Source: Craterostigma plantagineum
Lineage: Eukaryota > Streptophyta > Magnoliopsida > Lamiales > Linderniaceae
Reading direction: 5' to 3'
Length of the DNA stretch: 64,000 nt
Assembly: GCA_027422505.1 (NCBI GenBank)
Contig: JAPQWV010000124.1
Location: 1,364,001-1,428,000, forward strand
Within the stretch, counting starts at the first letter, position 1; every line of letters starts with the position of its first letter. Shown piece by piece: positions 44,101-54,646 of the stretch. The notes under the pieces were generated by a model, which was not told the origin of the DNA, did no database searches, and saw only the letters and a program-made list of their open reading frames with translations. The translations under genes and the position numbers were made by a program.

Positions 44101-44625
44101 CGAACAATAACGACATTTTATACGAATTCTTTTCTTTTCTCCTTTTTTTCGAAGGAGGGCAATACACACGGGACGCGCGGTGAGGGTAAAATCGCAACTG
44201 AAATCCCACAAGAGGTTTGCGATGGCGTTCCCGAAGTATTCTCGCCTTGTCGACAACGCGAGGCTGTATTGCACGAATGCGCAAGGAGGTCCACCGAGGG
44301 TATGAGTGTTTAAGTGTGCATTAAATTTTATGACATGTCGATCCATATTATAGTACGATCCGAACGTTACTACCATTGGCAGTTGATAGCATGGAAAGAC
44401 GGAGACAGCAACCTGTTGATCGACCCCGAGGAGATACGATGTTTGGATACTGTAAGAGATTTGAACGATGAAGCAGAGTCGATAGTCGAATTGTACAAAG
44501 ATCGACATAACGAAAATGGGTCTTTGGTTTGGACAAACGTTGTAATGGTTCCGACGAGGCAAAGCCTTCAGCTTAAGCTGAGGAATGCCGTCAAGAAAAT
44601 CGAAGGAGCACACGTCGTCGCTTAG
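41192..44625 (+). CDS. P-loop NTPase of the zeta-toxin kinase fold (conserved plant protein)
   Basis: Eight exons join in phase to 500 residues: 41192-41318, 41399-41625, 41699-41757, 42451-42678, 43234-43363, 43464-43807, 44155-44299, 44383-44625. The 5' end is uncertain; 41192 is the first Met of exon 1 and an upstream exon may exist. The Walker A motif GGMGAGKST lies near residues 198-206, followed by FWAGAMANAVVVEADAFKE and VIMDGTLSW, as in the zeta-toxin Pfam family. Bacterial members phosphorylate UDP-sugar precursors, but plant homologues have no settled function and nothing here suggests a toxin-antitoxin pair. Introns 4 and 6 each hold a TRIM. Confidence 0.82.
42763..43104 (-). mobile_element. 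TRIM in intron 4 of the P-loop gene
   Basis: LTRs 42763-42897 and 42981-43104 (minus-strand reading TGTTGA...). The target duplication GAAAA is at 42758-42762 and 43105-43109. The primer site TGGTATCAGAGC, complementary to the initiator tRNA-Met end, lies on the minus strand at 42969-42980, and the polypurine tract GTGAGGGGGCG adjoins the other LTR. The element is complete but non-coding. Related LTRs are at 2293-2419 and 52545-52674. Confidence 0.95.
43811..44076 (+). mobile_element. Very short TRIM at the donor site of intron 6
   Basis: LTRs of 84 and 86 bp (43811-43894 and 43991-44076), both starting TGTTRGAAATATAATA and ending AACA. A primer-site variant TGGAATCGAAGC follows the first LTR (two mismatches and a slip from TGGTATCAGAGC), and the purine-rich tract ATGTGGAGGCG precedes the second. 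The target duplication AGGTC lies at 43806-43810 and 44077-44081. The first copy is itself the AG/GTC splice junction of exon 6. Confidence 0.9.
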
Positions 44626-44793
44626 ATCAACTTATAATGCTGGTTTGCAGTCATATGATAAACCGATATGTTAAGACTGTTAGGTACACATTACCCATAT
44701 AACTATTTTATTCGGAGTCAAAATAGATTTTTTATTTATGTTGTATTTATAATAAAAGAAAGTGGAGAATGGCTTTATTAGTTCGATCTTTTA

Positions 44794-44942
44794 GGGTGTG
44801 TTTGGTCTGGGGAATTCGATGCGGAAAAGAAAAAAAAAGTGTGGTCGTACGCAATAAATCATTGTTCATTACGCTTCATGTGTCGTACCATTCCACTTTT
44901 CATTTTCTTTTCCACGTCGAAATCCGTAAACCAAACGGAGCC
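44794..44942. mobile_element. Tourist-like MITE, 149 bp
   Basis: Ends GGGTGTGTTTGGTC and AACCAAACGGAGCC pair imperfectly, with TTA at 44791-44793 and 44943-44945. It lies about 170 bp past the stop of the P-loop gene. Confidence 0.75.
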
Positions 44943-44945
44943 TTA

Positions 44946-47316
44946 AGGAACCCCTTATAAGTCGCCGTAATAACTATGCAACTTTAAGAATCTTTGAGGG
45001 CAATAGTAGTTATTCAATATGTATGTTCCGTTTGAGAATGGGACAATCGTCTCTTATTAGTCTAGATTCATACCTTTTTTTTAAACTAAACGTTAGTATG
45101 TTTTTAATGGAGAATGCATTTTCAACATATATACATGGGTATAACTCAATTCCTATCATAAATTTGAAATGTGACAGTTTTATCACACTATCATACTCAT
45201 GTGAATAAAACCAACAATCCCGTTACATTATATATAACGTGTCATATGTCGAATTATAATGGGACTTAGTTATACCTAAGTGGATAGGTAGACTATTTAA
45301 TTGCCAAATATTCTTATAGTAAATTAAAGTTTGAGTTGCTGAAATTTATTTGCATATTATATAACTAAACTAATAACCTAAAAACTTTCCTTGTGCTTTG
45401 CTTTCTGGAAAACGTATCCTAAAGTTTTAACTTTGATGAGTCAAACTTAGTGTAGTAGTGACACAAAATCTTGTAATGGATCTTGCTCGAAATCCCAAGT
45501 TCAGTTTGATAACCCATTAGAGAACAACTACTGGTAAAACATTCATTCTCCGATCACATTCAATCCTTAATAGAGATGATTAATTTCATACACATAACAA
45601 AAAGATATTACAGTAAATAAAGAAAAAGATAGGACGAAAATCCAAACAATATGCAGATTGTAACTGCTGAACTGTCATGTATTTATAGACGTTATTACCT
45701 TTGAGAGCAAAGGTCCTACTCCTATGTTTTTTAAATATATAATATCTCGTCGTAACATTAGTCTCCACACCCGTCCGTCTTGACTTTAAGCAGCAAAGAT
45801 AGATACTAATTTTTTTAGATAATGTGATAAGGAAAAAAAGTAAATAAAGATATTGAGATTGAATGGTGTTGGGGCTTTGGACGTGGCAAAACTTCGAACA
45901 CGCAAAAAATGTGTGTATTTGGGACACTTGCGAATGGACAACTAAACCCAGGCGACATATATATTAGAAGAGAAGGCATCAACTTTTCTTTCTATCTTCT
46001 GTTATTGTTCCTCTTTATTTGAGAAACATAGGCCCCAATATTTATTAAATATCCATAAGTTGTCTACTAAAATCGCAAAAAATAAATGAATAGCTGGAGA
46101 AGGCATTTTGACTTGGTCAACATTAGGTTGTCCTTATATACAGTACAGTTCTTGAAAATGGTGTCGGTGTATATTCGTATATGCACCTCTGCTCTTCTAC
46201 TGGAAACACTTATAAGATTAAATTTAAATGGGTTTTATCCTTTTTAATGTTTATATATCAAATTCACGTGCACATTATAAGAATGGACATTATGTTGCCC
46301 TTGTTCGAAATTATTTACTTGGCCTGATATAATATATATATATATATATATATAACTGTTAGAGAAGGGAATCACCACGGATTTATGGCAGCAAATGCAA
46401 AAGTGACAGGTTTATGTTGTCTTTGTCCTCATATATCATATACGTTGTTATTATTCTTTTCAAGAATGTGATATTTATATAAATCAAATTATATAAAGTT
46501 GGAAGAAAAAAGGAATGAGATAAAATTGGCTTATCCTCAGACTTGTGTGGCTGTCGTCTTGTAGAGTTTGTTCTTATAATATGACAAAAACCAAAACAGT
46601 ACCGGAAAGTATAGAGTGAAGTGAAGTACTTCAATGCTTGTTATTGTCACCATTTGTATTAATTTAATAATTAAATACTTATTACTTCTATTACTTTACG
46701 TATATTCTTGGAATCATTACAACGACAAAGATGATAGATTTAAATTAAGACGACGCACATAAAGGGTATATTCATGATTAAGCATAAGCTTTACACTCAA
46801 ATTAGTCTATCGAATTATTGAGATAATTGGACAAATTTACTCCTCTAACCAATTTAATTATGTATTTTAATGAACAATAATAATCATCGATAGGCTTGTG
46901 ATAGATGCTTAAACCATATAAATATATCTACACATAAACAAATAATTTAATTCGCATGTGGGCCAATCTCTCCTTTCACATGGTAATGCGCCTCAAATCA
47001 ATGATCATCCCAAAACCCTACATATCCAACGGACGTGATCTAATCTCACACACCTTGAAAACCCAATCTCCACCGTCCGTTAAAAAATTAAAACCATCAA
47101 TTTAAATTTAAAAGCATTAAATATATTCCATAAGGACGGCTTAATTTGTCCCTCTCTTGTCCCCAAATATCTTGAACTTGCTGCATTTCCCTCAGACAGC
47201 ATAACTTGACTTTGTCCGAAATTCATGTGTGGACTTTACATGTAATAATAGAAAAAAGATACATATTAAAAAAAAAAAATTCCTCATCTTCGTCACAACA
47301 TACGATCATATTCCCT
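44946..47316. other. Intergenic DNA and promoter of the Aux/IAA gene
   Basis: No supported gene. A (TA)n microsatellite is at about 46330-46354. The last few hundred bases should contain auxin-related control sites, but I could not assign one with confidence. Confidence 0.45.
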
Positions 47317-47324
47317 TATAAAAG
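47317..47324 (+). promoter_or_regulatory. TATA box of the Aux/IAA gene
   Basis: TATAAAAG, 143 bp before the start codon, in the context TTCCCTTATAAAAG. Confidence 0.6.
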
Positions 47325-47459
47325 AGTTTCATTGCATCATTTCATAACCAAAACAAAACCAGCTATTAGACGCCTCCAAGATTACTATCATATAAAGCTG
47401 AGTTCTTTGAACCATTAAAGGGTCAATTCTATTCTGACAACAACTATTTGCAAGAATCC

Positions 47460-48340
47460 ATGGCTGACGAAGGTGATTTGAACTTGAAGGCCACTGAGCT
47501 GAGATTAGGATTACCTGGTACAACAGATGATCAAAGCGAAGATGCTGACTTGTCCTCAACAAAGACGACGAACAAGCGATCTTCGCCTGAGAATTCTACT
47601 GATGATGTTAAAAGCTCAGTTTCTACTGCCAACTCGTGTACTGTTCATGAAGCTCCACCTGCGCCGAAGTACGGATTTTAAAAATCTTGAATTGCAGAAA
47701 CAAAGACATATGCGTATGAAGGAATATGGGAGACTTATAATATATCCCTTTTTTTCTTCTTTACATTTCAGGGCACAGATGGTTGGTTGGCCACCAGTGA
47801 GATCTTACAGGAAAAACAGTTCACAGATTAAGAAAGAAACTGAATCAGGGATCTACGTGAAAGTGAGCATGGAAGGTGCGCCTTATCTTAGGAAGATCGA
47901 TCTCAAGGTTTACAATGGATATAAAGAGCTCATCAAGGCCTTGGGAAACATGTTCAACCTCACCATAGGTAACTAACTATAATTAGTGGAATTTCTTGAA
48001 GCCATATTTTCTTGCATTAATCATCAGTACCTAATTACCTTTCCCTCTCATTTCAGGTGAATATTCAGAGAGGGAAGGCTACCAGGGATCTGAATATGCA
48101 CCAGCTTATGAAGACAAAGATGGTGACTTGATGCTTGTTGGAGATGTTCCATGGGAGTAAGTTCTTTACCCTAATCTGTTTATTTCTTTTTTTGCATGAA
48201 TTTATGTCTTGTCTTGAACTGTAATGACATTGGGATGTAATTGATTTGTGATGAGCAGCATGTTTATGTCGTCTTGCAAGAGACTGAGAATCATGAGAGG
48301 AACAGATGCTAAAGGCTTAGGCATGGGTTGCATTAATTAG
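47460..48340 (+). CDS. Aux/IAA auxin-response repressor (IAA3/IAA4-like)
   Basis: Four exons close in phase to 195 residues: 47460-47668, 47772-47968, 48057-48156, 48259-48340. All four domains are present: I with the EAR motif [10 protein letters not shown] with the degron [12 protein letters not shown], bound by TIR1/AFB receptors in the presence of auxin; III beginning [17 protein letters not shown]; and IV with [14 protein letters not shown] and [10 protein letters not shown], which together form the PB1 fold that pairs with ARFs. The SYRKN form of the degron and the size point to the IAA1-4 subgroup. The protein is nuclear and is destroyed when auxin rises. No break was seen. Confidence 0.95.
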
Positions 48341-49795
48341 TATTATGGTGCTTTTTCTTTCCATGAAGACAAAGAATGAAGAAGATATGATACCATATGC
48401 ATGGGTTATCGAAGATCAATGTTGAATATGAAAGTTTAATTGTATCGAACAGTTTTTATGTTATTTTGAGAGCTCTATTATTATATAACAGTTCTCAAAA
48501 TAGAACATTTGTAATTCCCAATATTGTAATTACAAATTTCTTTGGATTAAACATTAATGTTTGTACTACTGTGCAATAATTTTAGAAGCAAGATCCATAT
48601 TACATTGAATAAAATAAGCCCATAACCCTTAAGGAAAGACTAGAGAGAAAGATTCCCCATCTTTGAATTTTAATATTTAATTGTTAGGTAATGTTTACTG
48701 AAAAATCTATGTACATAATAGTATATATTATTATATCCTAACATAGAGCATCCAAAGCCACTGCAGGCGAATCATGTTAGCTAATTGGCAGGCATGCTAA
48801 AGGGCAATCATACATTAAATACAATATTTTCCCCTATAAGAATCTTTCGAGCAAATGACGAAATCTTATTGTGCTTAGTGGGAATTGAATATGTGTTTAT
48901 GTAGGGGATTATGTAAGATTAAAGTTTTTTGAGCCCTGTGCTGTAAAACTATGCTTTAGAGAAAATATCGATTCATGTGCTAATTATATGTATTCGTATA
49001 TATACATATAGATATATATATACATATACATATATATTAATATAATATCAAAATGTATGTTGCTGGTACACTAAACTTAGAGATGTGAGTTTTTAATTTC
49101 AATTTCTATGTTGGGAATACTCATGGAATTTGGACAAAATTAGACTGTGGCAAACAATCAGACAGAAAACTACACGGATAAAGTACTAGTATACAATATA
49201 TAAATGTGTACGAAAAATGGAGTCGTAAAATTGGAATATACAGTAAAAGATGTAGGTTATCGTTTTATTTTAATTCAAATATATTGGTTTTAATTAATTA
49301 AACTGGGACTAAATTTTAACAGTTTATCCTAAGCCTTGATGTTTAATAAAAGAGTATAGATATGTATATATATATATATCATACTTTAAGATAATAATAA
49401 TACAGTTTTTTTTTCATTTCTATTGAATTAGTCTTTAATTGAATGGTACCTTTTGTTTCTGTTTTTTGGATTTTCGATGCCATTGACTAAAAACTTGAAG
49501 AAGTTGGCTCTCAGTAAAACAAAAATTAACAAATAATTTAGTTGAAATGTCGATCCAATAGAATCCATACAGTAAAGAAAATTATTTATCATAACATCAC
49601 TAATTGATCTACATGAGATTATATACTAGGGTTAATTGTCTGAAAAAAAAGGGTCCATAAATGCAATAAAAAAGAGAGCTTTTTTTTCAAATAAAATTCG
49701 CGCCCCAATATCTAAACTGATCAAATCAGCCTCCTCTCTTGCTAAAATCAGCAAAAAGACAGAGTCTTTATCAGAAATTTTCCAATTGCTTTCAC
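48341..49795. other. Intergenic DNA between convergent genes
   Basis: AT-rich, with TA/CA-type simple repeats around 48995-49035 and 49360-49378. No supported gene or element. Confidence 0.45.
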
Positions 49796-51610
49796 CTACC
49801 AATAATCCAAACAAGAGCAAGTCCCATCCTTAAAGTGATGAAATCGATTCCTATCCCTAACAATAATCTCCCTACCATATATAACAGAAATAAGCTTCGT
49901 AGCAGAATGACAATCGACGCATACCCGTAAGTTCTTGATGATCCTTACAGGCGTACAGAGATCGGTTATCGCAATGAGAGCGAACGCAATGGCCAACCTT
50001 TCGCTGTGGTAAGAAAGCGCTTCTCCCTTCTCTTCAGCTTCGACGTCGAACATTACCTCTCCTAATCTCGGCCTATGACCGTACTCTTGCAGTTTCGTGT
50101 TCATCTCTTCGATCTTCGAGTATATGTCTCTCGCACGAGGATGGCTTTTGTCCCCAGTCAAGAACTCGTGGACCCCACCGTCGACCTCGACCGAACTAAT
50201 TCCAGGCGTTTTTCGAATCCCATGATTTTTCATCAGCTTTCGAACCCTTCTTACGTCGTCCCACCGATCCATGCACGCGTATATATTGGACAACAGCACG
50301 TAATTCCCGCTAGTCTCGGGCTCTAGCTCGAGCAATTCGATCAGCGAGCGTTCGCCTATTTCGATGTTTCCATGAACCCTGGCTGCGCCGAGCAAAGACC
50401 TCCATATGACTGCGTTGGGCTTCATGGGCATCGCTAGAACTCTGTTATGGGCTTCCTCGACGAGCCCGGCCCGGCCCAGTAGATCCAAGAGGCAAGAATA
50501 GTGCTCGAGCTTAGGCTCGAGCCCGTATTTACTACCCATCGTTTCTAAATAGTAGCATCCTTCGTCAACCAAGCCTATGTGGGAACAAGCAGTCATTACA
50601 GCCAAGATTGTGAAATCGTCGGGGAAGAAACCTTCTTTCTTCATCGATTCGAACAGCGTAAGAGCTTCGCTTCCATGGCCGTGGATTGCGAGGGCTCTGA
50701 TCATTGCGTTGAAGCAAAACTTGTCCTTACAACTCAGTTGATCGAATAGCTCCTGAGAAAACTTGAGCCAGCCCAAGTTTGCGTACAAGGTAATCAGCGC
50801 CGTGGCGACGAAGCAATTTAAGCTGAGATTCTTTCTGATTGCAAAGGCGTGGGCCCACACGCCTTGGCTGAGAGCGCCCATGTCCGAGCAAGCAGTAATT
50901 AGAGCAACTAGCGTTACTTCGTTTGGCTGCAGCCCAGCAGACTTTTGCATGCGTCTGAACAGATTCAAAACCTCAGACGAAGAAGTACGAGTGTTACCAT
51001 CGCTGTTCAGGCAATTGAAACCATCTAAAAGGCTTACGCTGGAATCTCTAGCATACGAAGATAGCATCGAGTTCCACGAGGCCAAGTCTGGCGCCCTTAT
51101 TTGATCGAAAACACACCTAGCAGTACCTACTTTCCCGCATTTCGCATAGAATTTGAGCAGCGAGGCGAGGACGAACCTATCTCGAGGAATTCCCAGAAAC
51201 TTTAGGACATGGGCATGCAAGATTTGTCCATGTCTGAACCACTGACGGGCTCCAAGAGCCTTGAACAGAGATGGATATGTGTACTCATTAGGTCCCAAGG
51301 TAGGCTTGGCAAGAACGTTTTCGTAGAGGGATAAAGCAATCTCAGGGCGACCCTTTTCGGCTAAGGACGATATGAGAGTGTTATGGATGAATGTAGTCGG
51401 TTCCTTGACGCTATCGAAGATGGACAAAGTGTAAGACAGAGGAGAAAGAACGCATGAGACGAGGAGCACACGGCTGATGGGGTATGTGTGGGAAATGAGG
51501 CCGCTCGTGATCATTTGGGCATGGAATTTCTTGAAAGAAGACAAGGTTTTGCATATTTGCAAGAGGCGGAAAATTGGGTGGTTGTCTTTTGGGCTGATTG
51601 ATATCTTCAT
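49796..51610 (-). CDS. DYW-class pentatricopeptide repeat (PPR) protein
   Basis: Single exon, 604 residues. Successive PLS-type PPR motifs are seen (PNEYTYPSLFKALGA, ASWNSMLSSYARDS, PNEVTLVALITACS, FCFNAMIRALAIHG, DDFTILAVMTACSHIGLVDE), then E and E+ motifs (PNAVIWRSLLGAARVHGNIE, YVLLSNIYA). The DYW domain follows, with HSERLAIAF and CVDCH zinc ligands and ends CSCLDYW. The HxE...CxxCH set is the cytidine-deaminase-like centre, so C-to-U editing of an organelle transcript is likely. No obvious targeting peptide was judged by eye; the RNA target is unknown. Codon use and length are ordinary, with no frame break. Confidence 0.95.
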   Translation of the reverse strand: MKISISPKDNHPIFRLLQICKTLSSFKKFHAQMITSGLISHTYPISRVLLVSCVLSPLSYTLSIFDSVKEPTTFIHNTLISSLAEKGRPEIALSLYENVLAKPTLGPNEYTYPSLFKALGARQWFRHGQILHAHVLKFLGIPRDRFVLASLLKFYAKCGKVGTARCVFDQIRAPDLASWNSMLSSYARDSSVSLLDGFNCLNSDGNTRTSSSEVLNLFRRMQKSAGLQPNEVTLVALITACSDMGALSQGVWAHAFAIRKNLSLNCFVATALITLYANLGWLKFSQELFDQLSCKDKFCFNAMIRALAIHGHGSEALTLFESMKKEGFFPDDFTILAVMTACSHIGLVDEGCYYLETMGSKYGLEPKLEHYSCLLDLLGRAGLVEEAHNRVLAMPMKPNAVIWRSLLGAARVHGNIEIGERSLIELLELEPETSGNYVLLSNIYACMDRWDDVRRVRKLMKNHGIRKTPGISSVEVDGGVHEFLTGDKSHPRARDIYSKIEEMNTKLQEYGHRPRLGEVMFDVEAEEKGEALSYHSERLAIAFALIAITDLCTPVRIIKNLRVCVDCHSATKLISVIYGREIIVRDRNRFHHFKDGTCSCLDYW

Positions 51611-52504
51611 GTCGATATTGGCTATGCAACGTCAGCGATCTCATCTTTGTCTATGTGTGTATGTATGCCTTCTCCTTTCTTCAGCAATGGTGATACGAAT
51701 AGGAGGAGATAAGGTATCGGAAGCTGAGGTTCGACTTTCTCTTGCACATTCTATAGGCAATCAATCTGTAGTAAGAAAACCTGCAAACCATAAAATACGT
51801 AACAAATCGTATCGCCGAAGCTTTGCGATATAGAGTGAAGAGAAAATAATTCAATTATTCAAGATGGACACAGTTCACGGCTCAAGAACATGCAGCGATG
51901 GAAGATAATTTCTCAGACTAGAACAGAAATAAATGTTCTTTTCGTTGTCCCAGTAGAAGAGGTGATAAAACGATAAGAAATGTACTAAAGCAAGAACTGT
52001 AATCCGAGTCATAAAAAAAAAAAGGAATTACCATGATTTCGTAAGCAATTTTTCGTCGAGCATTCAACCCCTTCGGATTCTCTGTAGTGAACTTCGGCCA
52101 ATAGGCATTTCATCAAGCAGTTTGAGTGCGCGAGCTAGGCTTCTTGCTGAAAGATACTAGTTTGAAAATTCTTAAAATTGTCTCTGCAGATTGTGGAAAC
52201 TTAACGGCGTAATTTTTATTGGCCCATTTATTTTTATGTCTTATGGCCCAATAAAAATCAATCCGTCAAACTCATGCACCCTACCCCTATTATCCACTAC
52301 ATTTTTTTTTCAAATATTATCCTTCAAAGTCGTTTCCCTTTCATGTGCGATGAGACATCTTTAGCACTACGAAAGTACAAACACAAAATGCGATCGTGTA
52401 AAAGCTCCATTGAGCCCATGCTGACGCTAAGGTTTACACATATGCAGTCAAATCCTTCAAATTTTCGCTACCACCGGGTCTTAGAAAGGACATCTCGATT
52501 TCTA
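51611..52504. other. Upstream region of the PPR gene, nothing else recognised
   Basis: Possible promoter and leader for the minus-strand PPR gene. TGGGCC/GGCCCA-type boxes occur near 52221 and 52247, as often upstream of organelle-related genes. Confidence 0.35.
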
Positions 52505-52674
52505 TGTTCACGTGTTAGCATGTAACGCCACACGTGAGAGGGCGTGTTGAGATTGTAAAATTGAGTGTCGTCCCGCATCGCTTAAATTAAACTCTTATAT
52601 CAAAAACTTATATATCAAGATACTATCTCCTCCTATCACAAATTGATTTTAGAAGAACTCAACAATTTCTAATA
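52505..52674 (+). mobile_element. 3' part of a TRIM: internal end plus LTR
   Basis: The LTR 52545-52674 begins TGTTGAGATTG and ends TTTCTAATA, matching the LTRs of 42763-43104 in order of blocks (CCTCCTATCACAAATTGATTTTAG). It is preceded by ACGTGAGAGGGCG, matching that element's polypurine tract GTGAGGGGGCG. The other LTR was not found, so the copy is truncated. It ends about 25 bp before an ELIP-like coding remnant. Confidence 0.75.
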
Positions 52675-52688
52675 GTTTCATCTCACCC

Positions 52689-53024
52689 TTGAAAAGGACT
52701 GACAGTGTTAATAAGTTTACGGTAAGAAGCATGAAAGACGACGATAGTAGCAATAACAATGATGGCCTTGTCGAGAAAGAGCAGCCGCAACAGCAGAAGC
52801 ACGACGGAGGACCTGACTTAACTCCTAAGAGAACCACAGATTTGTTCTCCTTCGACGGTTTTGCGCCTGAGAGGATCAACGGTTGTGCGGCCACGATAGG
52901 ATTCGTGGCGGCCATGGCAGTCGCCAGTCGAGCTAGCCAGCGGACAAGACTTTATTATCTCACGTGTTCAACGGTGGGGCTAAGTGCAGGTTCCTATTTA
53001 CGAGGGCGCTTCTCACATTTGTAA
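52689..53024 (+). pseudogene. Truncated early light-induced protein (ELIP) remnant
   Basis: The frame contains the mature ELIP start (VNKFTVRSM), an acidic Gln-rich linker and the first chlorophyll-binding helix, FAPERINGCAATIGFVAAMAV. The conserved ERxNGR Arg is Cys. After GFVAAMAV the ELIP sequence continues in another frame (VELASGQD readable at about 52921-52945) because of extra bases near 52918-52926. Helices II and III are missing, and the transit peptide is lost at the TRIM boundary. Intact ELIPs are thylakoid photoprotection proteins with three helices, so this fragment is unlikely to work. Confidence 0.65.
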
Positions 53025-53166
53025 TTATTAGCTTGTGTGTGATGGAATTGAATATGATCGTATATTGACATAAGTATCATATCACACCCTCTTCTACTAT
53101 TTTCTTTTTTAATTTCAAAACAACATGAATTAGTAGTCCAAGTCATGATGATATCTCAAGTAACCA

Positions 53167-53204
<38 letters not shown>

Positions 53205-53668
53205 ATGAGGAATTTTATGTGAGCACCTTATGTAAGCACCTGTTGATGTGACATTGATTCGTGCCATAAAATTCCTAGTTTTTTTGAACTCGATGTTAAC
53301 CGGAGTTTTTGATACAGTGGTATGGTAATGGTATTGTATCTATTGAGGTTCTAAATTAACACAACACACACCCACAAAAGAAAAGGTTGAATTAACGAAA
53401 AATATAGGGAAAAAATCATTTCAAGATAGTGTATTGGGCTGCCATGACGGCCCAATAGAATTGAATCCAAAGCCCAATATTTACATAAATAACGAAGTAG
53501 AGTGAGTGGTTGAGCTTTGCTTTCAGGTCCTCACTCAAAATGAAACGAGTGGGACCAAAATCATGAGATAGATTAGAATTTAGATATAGATGGCATGAGA
53601 TTCAATTTCAACGCACCATTTCATTCAACTGGCAAACACAGCACAGACAATTATCGCTTGAGTTGAAG
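53025..53668. other. Intergenic DNA with (TA)n, promoter of OHP1
   Basis: A (TA)16-type microsatellite at 53170-53201. GGCCCAAT-type boxes (53440-53456 and near 53472) lie upstream of OHP1. Confidence 0.6.
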
Positions 53669-54207
53669 ATGGCTACTACTTCACGACTTCTTTGGACTAC
53701 GTCGTCTTCTTTCCTCTTCGACGATGTAGCATATCATTCAATCAAGAACAATAGTAATAATGCATCAGCAGCAGCAGCAATTTTTGGACGACGACGACGC
53801 AATTATTATGTTACACAAAGGAAGAGCCTCATGGTTCAAGCAGCTAAGCTTCCCACTGGGGTTTCCATTTATTTCATTCTTCTACATTTAATAATCATCA
53901 GAGCGTTGAATTCATGCGTGTGTATTGATGAAATAATTCTCAAGGTGGAATTGCCGAAAGAACAGCCGAAATTCAACCCACCTTTCCTGGGATTCACCAA
54001 GACCGCCGAGGTGTGGAACTCAAGGGCTTGTATGATTGGACTCATAGGCACTTTCATTGTTGAACTTGTAAGCTTCTTCTTTTTTCTTTTGCTTCTTCTT
54101 TAGCGATGATACTAGTTTTTTTTCTTCTTTCCTTTCAGATTCTGAACAAAGGCATACTTCAGATAATTGGTGTTGAAGTTGGGAAAGGTCTTAATCTTCC
54201 TCTCTAA
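53669..54207 (+). CDS. OHP1: One-helix protein OHP1 (chloroplast HLIP-like)
   Basis: Three exons, 53669-53860, 53945-54067 and 54139-54207, close in phase to 127 residues. A Ser- and Arg-rich transit peptide is followed by the conserved mature part: ELPKEQPKFNPPFLGFTKTA, then the single helix EVWNSRACMIGLIGTFIVEL with the Glu/Asn/Arg chlorophyll-binding set (ExxNxR), ending ILNKGILQIIGVEVGKGLNL. In Arabidopsis OHP1 pairs with OHP2 and HCF244 in the thylakoid to build and protect the photosystem II reaction centre. The start ATG at 53669 precedes the transit peptide directly. Confidence 0.95.
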
Positions 54208-54646
54208 GCACTTGGACGAAGAAAGAAGTTGTTTTCTCATCATTTTCCTTTTTAAATGGTTCAAAGATCCTTCTTTACCATGTCTGTCATAATCTCACAA
54301 AGAAACAATGAATTACGAACCTCATCATCTCTTAGTACATCGGTTTTTTAATCGCTTCAAAGGAAAGAAAGAACAACAAACTGTACCTATAGGCCAATAT
54401 ATATTTGAGTATGTATGGCCAAATAACCACTGCGTATATACAATAAACTTGATCTGTTAAACTTGATCTGTTCATGTACCTTTTTGTTATTTATTTAGCT
54501 CGGCCTATACAACGAGGCTCGTCTCATCTTCGACAGAAAGTTCTTTTGCGTCTCCATTTTCATGCTTATTCTCTCCGTCCCATTCGTCATCTATGGCCTG
54601 CGATCACCGCCCATTTATATTTTAATTTTTGTAAAAATGAAATCAT
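54208..54646. other. Short intergenic region between convergent genes
   Basis: 3' flanks of OHP1 and of the dymeclin gene; nothing else recognised. Confidence 0.4.

Noticed and set aside
44071..44613. 180-codon minus-strand frame
   Set aside because: Antisense of exons 7 and 8 of the P-loop gene, whose plus-strand exons join in phase with consensus splice sites.
41192..44625. Toxin-antitoxin system suggested by the zeta-toxin fold
   Set aside because: The gene is a conserved spliced plant gene with no adjacent antitoxin-like partner; the fold name reflects shared ancestry of the kinase domain only.
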